A stretch of 17,769 nt of DNA from PALSA-1355 sp035496575 (GTDB taxonomy: Bacteria; Planctomycetota; Planctomycetia; Pirellulales; PALSA-1355): contig DATJEN010000064.1 of the NCBI GenBank assembly GCA_035496575.1, positions 1-17,769 of the forward strand. Direction: 5' to 3'. Within the stretch, counting starts at the first letter, position 1. Every line of letters starts with the position of its first letter. Shown piece after piece: positions 13,333 to 17,769 of this stretch. The translations under genes and the position numbers were made by a program. Below the pieces are notes generated by a model that saw nothing but the letters and a program-made list of their open reading frames with translations, did not search any database and was not told the DNA's origin.

Positions 13333-16212
13333 ATGCGCATAAGCAGACCAGCCATAAGAAAGGCCAGCATCATGAGGCTCGTGTCGTACGTTGTCGGTGC
13401 AGGACTTCTCGCCCATTTGCTATGCGCCACGACGAGCGCCGGGGCTCCCAAGACACTGGCCCTTAAAGCGCAGGAACCGGAGCTACGACAACCTCCCCAT
13501 CGCGGCGGCAGTTTGCTGGTCCGCGAGATCGCGCGACAGGCCGTGCTGCTGGCGGCGCGCGAGGAGATGGGGCTGTCGACGCGCGATATGGCGCTGCGCG
13601 AGTCGATGCCGGCAGAGGGCGATTGCAAAACTGTCGGATTCAAGGTTACCGGTCATTTCACCGCCGCCTTGGCACTCCGCTTGGAATGGAGCCAGTCCGT
13701 TTCAGATAGTGTCGAGCACAAGATCGAAATCACCGAAGCCTGGCCCCCCGCGGTTTTTGATTACTCGCAATTTGCAAACCGGTGCGAAGCTCTTTCACGG
13801 GAAGCGTTGGTCGCGAGCTTGACTAAAGCGGGCTTCGAGTCAAAGGCGCGCAAGCCTGCGGGCACCGCTGAATTGTCGACGCAAGTGGAGCGGCAGTTGT
13901 CTGAAATGAATCTGCTGTCGCAGTTTGCGGCTTTGCGCGCGCTGCACCAACAGATTCGCAACGAAGGGGAATCTCCACAGACGCTGGCTGGACTCGTGCG
14001 CGGGTACGCCAACCTGGGCCGCTTGACGACGTCGCACTGGAGCGCGTTTTACAAAGTGTTTTTCGCCCGCGCGCTCTTGTATGCGGAGCGACTGGTCAAC
14101 CTCGACAAACAAAGCATGTGGTCGTTGCAACACCGAGCTTATGGCAAGGCCATGTGCGGGTTGCACGCAGCGGCACTCAAGGATCTGGAGTTTGCCGCGC
14201 AGGCCGACAAGGAGGCCAAATCAACAACGGATTCGCCCGCCTGGCTGCCCATTGTCGCAGGCCTTTGCCGCTACGATCTCGCCGCGATCCAGGCCGTGGA
14301 TAACAAGGACGTGCGGCAACTCGCGGCTTTTTGTTCTTACCTGGTCGTCGAGCATTCGAACTGCGAGTCGCTCTCCTTGCGCATCGGTCGCGAGGCTCTT
14401 AAAGTTGCTCCTGAGTGCTATGCAATCTGCGACTCGATGAATCGCTACCGCGGCGTCAGCAATCGGCACTTTACGACGGTATTTGGAGCACAAGTACTGA
14501 CTTCGACGTTGCCGGATCGCTTGGGTGACATGCCGGGGCTGCCGCCCGCGCTCGTTCGCGAAATCGGCAACCTCAAACCACCCGAACGGGACCAAGAATC
14601 GCTCGACGCAGTGGTCGCACCGGGGGTCGCGCGGGCTGACCTTGTGGCGAGCCTCATCGATCGGGGAGCGGCCGACAAGGACCCGCAGGAGATGTCTTGG
14701 GAACTGCTGGGCCGGCTCATCGAGGAACAAACGTTCCTTCAGGTTTTCAACCGCATGGACTTTTTGGCCCATGGGCTGGGGCTGCCTCTGGAGTCTTTTC
14801 GCGCGGTCGTCGAGGCCGGCAAGACGGTTGTCGGGCCACATCCCTCGGCGGGGCTGCTGTGGGCCATCGTCGTCGATCCGCAACGCAGCGCCACGCCCGT
14901 TCGCGAGATTCTGGATAAGACCAATTGGGTCGATGCCGGATTGCCGCAATATCGTGTCGCGGTTCAGTTGCGAGCCAACATACGGGCGAACGGGCCGGGG
15001 ATCAACCGAGAAACGATGCGCTCGATTCTACTTCACGCGGATGCAATCGCGCCAGACCTGGAGCAGTCGACGCTTCTTCAGCCGCAAGCCACATTGTCGC
15101 AACAATTGTTGGCGGTCAGCCCCCACTCGCCACAAGCCATTGCGGGTCTGGTGCTAAACGATCCGGCCGTGACCCAAGCGCAACTCGAAAAGTGGGAGAA
15201 CGATTTCAAACAACATGCGACGGTATGGCGCAGCCTGGCGTTGCGCTATCAACAGCTCGGGCGGTGGTCGGACACCGAACGTTGCACCAAACGTTATGTC
15301 GAACTCGCGCCGGATCAATGGGGTTTCGAAACGCTTGCCAATGCTTACTGGCAGCAGAAAAAACCCGACAAATGGAAAGAGACCTTGGATCAATCGTTAG
15401 AGTATGAAGATTTTGGGCTCGCGCACGCGCGGAGCCGCGTGATGATCGCAAATTGGCTGATGAGCAAGAAACACTCGGACGAGGCGCTGCCCTATGCCGA
15501 AGCGGCGGCGGCGACGGGCGCCGCTTGGGCCATGTTGTGCGCCGCGGAGTGCAACGAGAATCTGGAACACTGGGAGCAGGCCGAAAAATGGACGAGCACA
15601 ACCTCGCAACGTTACCCGGCACAAGAATTCGAATGGTTCTTCTGGTGTTGCCGCACGGGAAAGGGAGACCGTAAAAGCGCTGCCCAACTCGCCGAGCAAA
15701 CCGCCGAGGGTCTGGAAGAAAGCGACGTTCCAAACGATCACGAGCGTCTGGGAGTGTATTACCTGCTCAAGGGGGATAAGAAAAAGGCGCGCGAACAGTT
15801 CCGTTCGGCCCACGAGCGATCGAAGAGCCCCTGGCCCGGCATGCAATGGGCTTTATTGGCGTCGGAAGCTGGCGACCTCGAAGAGCGCGATCGGGCGATC
15901 GAGTCGGTCATTCGCGACGGTAAGAATTACCGCAGTCCAGACAAGAACAATTTCAGCGAGCTCGTCGAGCTGGCACAGTGGATGAATAACGTATGGCACG
16001 ACCCGGAGATGAAACAGCCCGATCTCGAAGCCATCGATGAGATCTGCAAGAAATCCCCTGGAGGCCGCTCCAACGTGGAGTTCTATACCGGCTGCCTGTT
16101 GCGCGATCGCGGCGACAAGGATAAAGGCGAAGAGTATTGGCAGCGGGCGAAAGGTTCCGGCCGGCACAACTACTGGAACGTGATGATTGCCTCACAGTGG
16201 CTTAGGCATTAA
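13333..16212 (+). CDS. Large exported TPR-repeat protein
   Basis: A 959-residue protein from the ATG at 13333 (946 from the alternative at 13372). Both starts lead into a signal peptide whose hydrophobic core is LVSYVVGAGLLAHLLCATTSAGA; the longer form adds a basic 13-residue N-terminus. Residues about 50-200 form an unassigned domain. About 217-290 looks like a first helical-repeat block. From about 630 to the end there is a run of TPR-like helix pairs (VWRSLALRYQQLGRWSDTER; YYLLKGDKKKAREQFRSAHE; GCLLRDRGDKDKGEEYWQRA). The conserved small and large residues spaced as in TPRs support this. TPR arrays usually mediate protein-protein contacts; no catalytic motif is visible. Exported or periplasmic location is inferred from the signal peptide. 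It faces the 67-residue gene with 48 bases between stops. Confidence 0.88.
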   Translation: MRISRPAIRKASIMRLVSYVVGAGLLAHLLCATTSAGAPKTLALKAQEPELRQPPHRGGSLLVREIARQAVLLAAREEMGLSTRDMALRESMPAEGDCKTVGFKVTGHFTAALALRLEWSQSVSDSVEHKIEITEAWPPAVFDYSQFANRCEALSREALVASLTKAGFESKARKPAGTAELSTQVERQLSEMNLLSQFAALRALHQQIRNEGESPQTLAGLVRGYANLGRLTTSHWSAFYKVFFARALLYAERLVNLDKQSMWSLQHRAYGKAMCGLHAAALKDLEFAAQADKEAKSTTDSPAWLPIVAGLCRYDLAAIQAVDNKDVRQLAAFCSYLVVEHSNCESLSLRIGREALKVAPECYAICDSMNRYRGVSNRHFTTVFGAQVLTSTLPDRLGDMPGLPPALVREIGNLKPPERDQESLDAVVAPGVARADLVASLIDRGAADKDPQEMSWELLGRLIEEQTFLQVFNRMDFLAHGLGLPLESFRAVVEAGKTVVGPHPSAGLLWAIVVDPQRSATPVREILDKTNWVDAGLPQYRVAVQLRANIRANGPGINRETMRSILLHADAIAPDLEQSTLLQPQATLSQQLLAVSPHSPQAIAGLVLNDPAVTQAQLEKWENDFKQHATVWRSLALRYQQLGRWSDTERCTKRYVELAPDQWGFETLANAYWQQKKPDKWKETLDQSLEYEDFGLAHARSRVMIANWLMSKKHSDEALPYAEAAAATGAAWAMLCAAECNENLEHWEQAEKWTSTTSQRYPAQEFEWFFWCCRTGKGDRKSAAQLAEQTAEGLEESDVPNDHERLGVYYLLKGDKKKAREQFRSAHERSKSPWPGMQWALLASEAGDLEERDRAIESVIRDGKNYRSPDKNNFSELVELAQWMNNVWHDPEMKQPDLEAIDEICKKSPGGRSNVEFYTGCLLRDRGDKDKGEEYWQRAKGSGRHNYWNVMIASQWLRH

Positions 16213-16260
16213 TTCCAATGCCACGTGCAAGCAAGCAATCGCTGCCGCTCGCTCAGGCTT

Positions 16261-16464
16261 CTAGCGATCGTTCTCGCCGGCCGAATAGCCGGGCAGCTCG
16301 CTGTCCGAGAAAACAGGCGGCGTCCAGTGCACGCGCTTGAAACCACTTCGCCGCGCCCGTTCGCGAGGTCCCCAACCTTTGCGGATTGCTTCGCTGCGCT
16401 CCCGGATTTGTTCGGGCGTAGGATCCGAGACCGACATGTCGAAGTTACGTGCTTTGCGTATCAT
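16261..16464 (-). CDS. Small basic soluble protein, 67 residues, unknown function
   Basis: From the ATG at 16464 the product is 67 residues, rich in Arg, Lys, Ser and Glu. It contains SDPTPEQIRERSEAIRKGW, a probable amphipathic helix ending at a Trp, then a basic segment (PRERARRSGFKR) and VHWTPPVFSDSEL. The frame stays open upstream to 16824, but that extension (Cys/Ser/His-rich) does not look like protein. The chosen start has an ideal GGAGG 8 bases upstream. No signal peptide or membrane segment. The TPEQI...RKGW pattern resembles short conserved proteins I associate with planctomycetes, from memory only. Function unknown. Confidence 0.72.
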   Translation of the reverse strand: MIRKARNFDMSVSDPTPEQIRERSEAIRKGWGPRERARRSGFKRVHWTPPVFSDSELPGYSAGENDR

Positions 16465-16849
16465 GTCGAGTGCCTCCGCTTGTAGAGATGTGATGGAGCT
16501 GCGACGTGGCCGTGCGCGCGACGCGAACCGGCTAGTTCCTGTTCCAAGAAAAGACATGTTTATTACGCAGCAGCCGTCGATTGGATCGGCGAATCCGACC
16601 AGAATTTTCTGACTGCCGCACTGTTCCGAAGACATGCAAGTCGAGTGCCGCGCTTGACAGATGTGATTGGCTAGCGCAGCCGACTCATCTGTTATAGGCA
16701 TGGCCGCGCCTGAATTCAAGCGCGCATCACACGATTTTGAAACGGATTGCGCGTCGGAACGTCCAACCGACCGGTGGGTAGAAATGCACCGGCTGTGCCA
16801 TCGAGACAACGCTTGTTGGCACAAAGAATGGCGGCTGAGCGCAGCAGCT
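16465..16849. other. 385-base region without a confident gene
   Basis: Apart from the ribosome binding site of the 67-residue gene, I see no supported gene here. Short frames on both strands lack protein-like composition. There is one isolated TTGACA (16654-16659) with no suitably spaced -10 box. A perfect inverted repeat CCGGTG/CACCGG (16771-16776 and 16787-16792) lies downstream of the minus-strand gene at 16850, but it has no T-run and is a weak terminator candidate. AGATGTGAT occurs twice (16486-16494 and 16658-16666), probably by chance. Confidence 0.5.
16473..16477 (-). promoter_or_regulatory. Ribosome binding site of the 67-residue small gene
   Basis: GGAGG on the minus strand, 8 bases before the ATG at 16464. 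This site decides the start, since the frame is open far upstream. Confidence 0.75.
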
Positions 16850-17053
16850 TCAGTTCGGGTCGCCTTTGATCAGGCAAGCCACTCCCCACACGCCCAGCAC
16901 GGCTGACGTCGCGATAGCCGCGAGCACCATGCTGGCGACGCTACCGGGGATATCGTATTTGTGGATTTGCGGATGGCTGGCCAGGAAAACGAACACTCCA
17001 TGCCCCGAGACTGAAGCCGCCAGGATCAGGATAGCGCCTGTGATTCGATTCAT
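16850..17053 (-). CDS. Small membrane protein with two transmembrane segments
   Basis: From the ATG at 17053 the product is 67 residues. Two hydrophobic segments are visible, about 4-26 (ITGAILILAASVSGHGVFVF) and about 39-63 (ASMVLAAIATSAVLGVWGVA). A short polar loop with His, Lys and Asp joins them, and the protein ends in KGDPN. An in-frame ATG at 17113 would add 20 non-hydrophobic residues and is less likely. The ribosome binding site is weak (AAGAG-like). No family recognised. Confidence 0.6.
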   Translation of the reverse strand: MNRITGAILILAASVSGHGVFVFLASHPQIHKYDIPGSVASMVLAAIATSAVLGVWGVACLIKGDPN

Positions 17054-17284
17054 GGGACACACTCTTAACACTGCGAGCGCGCGACCATTTGCCGAACCGC
17101 TAGCGTACTCCACTCTCGGCAGCGTTGCAAAAACTGCGCTGCGCTTTGGGCCACGATGGCGGCATGGCGATTACCATCAGTCAAGATTATGGGCAATCAA
17201 AATCGGCCGCGTGTCCGTGACATATACTAGAGAACCTCGTGCCAACGGGCTTTGGCCGCCGGCTCCCTAACATTCGTCAATTCC

Positions 17285-17769
17285 ATGCAAGTCGTCATCA
17301 CCGCCGTCGGCCCGGACAATCGCGGCCTCGCCGATCCGATCATCCACCACGTCACGGGCGTGGGCGCGAACATCGCCGAAATCCAGATGTACGACCATGA
17401 CGAGCTCAGCTTGTTTGCCATGCTGCTGCGCATCGAGTTGCCCGGTGAACATTGGGGCGAGCTGGCCCCACAGTTGCGCGAGATCGGCCGCGCCAAAGGA
17501 TTGTCGGTGCGCGTGTGGTCGCCCGACGAGCGGCGCTCACGCCCGCGGCTGGCGATCTGCACGACCATCCGGCCCGAGCCGGCGCTCGCCGTGTTGCGAG
17601 CCATCCGCGACGGACAAATCAAGGCCGACGCCGCTGTCATGCTCGGCAACCGTCCGAACTGCCGTTACCTGGCCGAACAGTTCAACGTTGACTTCCACTC
17701 CATCGGCGACGACGAGGGAATCGCCGACGACGATCGCCTGATTTCGCTGTGCGATGAGTACAACGTCGA
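17285..17769 (+). CDS. purU: Formyltetrahydrofolate deformylase (PurU-type), 5' part
   Basis: The frame opens at the ATG at 17285 and runs off the right edge, giving 161 residues. Residues 1 to about 75 form an ACT-like domain (MQVVITAVGPDNRGLADPII, then a strand ending FAMLLRIELP). From about 95 the N-terminal part of a formyltransferase fold begins (RPRLAICTT, then DAAVMLGNRPNCRYLAEQF). This ACT-plus-formyltransferase order is that of PurU, which hydrolyses 10-formyl-THF to THF and formate and balances the one-carbon pool in the cytoplasm. The Asn/His/Asp catalytic residues of the fold lie beyond the window, so activity cannot be judged. A TATACT at 17223-17228 could be a -10 box, but no good -35 is seen; no Shine-Dalgarno sequence precedes the ATG. 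Confidence 0.85.
   Translation, partial: MQVVITAVGPDNRGLADPIIHHVTGVGANIAEIQMYDHDELSLFAMLLRIELPGEHWGELAPQLREIGRAKGLSVRVWSPDERRSRPRLAICTTIRPEPALAVLRAIRDGQIKADAAVMLGNRPNCRYLAEQFNVDFHSIGDDEGIADDDRLISLCDEYNV

Noticed and set aside
13216..13416. 67-codon N-terminal extension of the membrane protein to 13416
   Set aside because: It would overlap the start of the divergent TPR gene and has no membrane or domain character.
16654..16698. TTGACA with a downstream TATAGG as a promoter
   Set aside because: The spacing is 33 bases, far from the usual 16-18.
17156..17230. 24-codon ORF upstream of the purU-type gene
   Set aside because: No ribosome binding site and no recognisable pattern; too short to support alone.

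Overview
The window is GC-rich bacterial chromosome that reads as a planctomycete, probably of the Pirellulales type. This is an inference from gene content: a secreted DUF1080 protein beside a Tat-exported Gfo/Idh/MocA oxidoreductase whose usual EKP motif reads QKP, a long leucine-rich-repeat lipoprotein, a very large secreted TPR protein, a DUF3352-like secreted protein, and many genes facing each other or back to back instead of in long operons. I see no rRNA, tRNA, CRISPR array, insertion sequence or phage gene.

Layout. Positions 1-287 hold the 3' end of an unidentified plus-strand gene. Next comes a divergent pair: a minus-strand two-domain 3-keto-disaccharide hydrolase-like protein (323-1468) and a plus-strand Tat-exported oxidoreductase (1783-3117), which ends in a strong intrinsic terminator (3139-3188). 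An LRR lipoprotein (3208-4566) follows and converges on a GNAT acetyltransferase (4592-5071, minus). Positions 5409-9855 carry an OPT-family oligopeptide transporter and, 49 bases later, an S46 dipeptidyl-peptidase, probably co-transcribed. Two minus-strand genes follow: a DUF3352-like secreted protein (9890-11692) and, upstream of it, a polytopic membrane protein (11824-13215). A 959-residue exported TPR protein (13333-16212) is transcribed divergently from that pair. The right end has two 67-residue minus-strand proteins, one soluble and basic (16261-16464) and one with two membrane segments (16850-17053). It closes with the start of a formyltetrahydrofolate deformylase (PurU-type) gene that runs off the edge (17285-17769).

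How the genes may work together. Two functional modules stand out. The oxidoreductase/DUF1080 pair fits an oxidise-then-cleave route for glycosides through 3-keto intermediates, with both proteins exported. The OPT transporter and S46 peptidase fit a scavenging route in which dipeptides are released outside the inner membrane and short peptides are imported. The residue at the S46 specificity position is glycine, as in DPP7, not the arginine of DPP11. The rest looks like ordinary planctomycete chromosome with several uncharacterised exported proteins. I found no clear candidate for a wholly new multi-gene system. The best leads are these two modules, a well-supported 67-residue small protein, and a repeat-built leader region in front of the DUF1080 gene.
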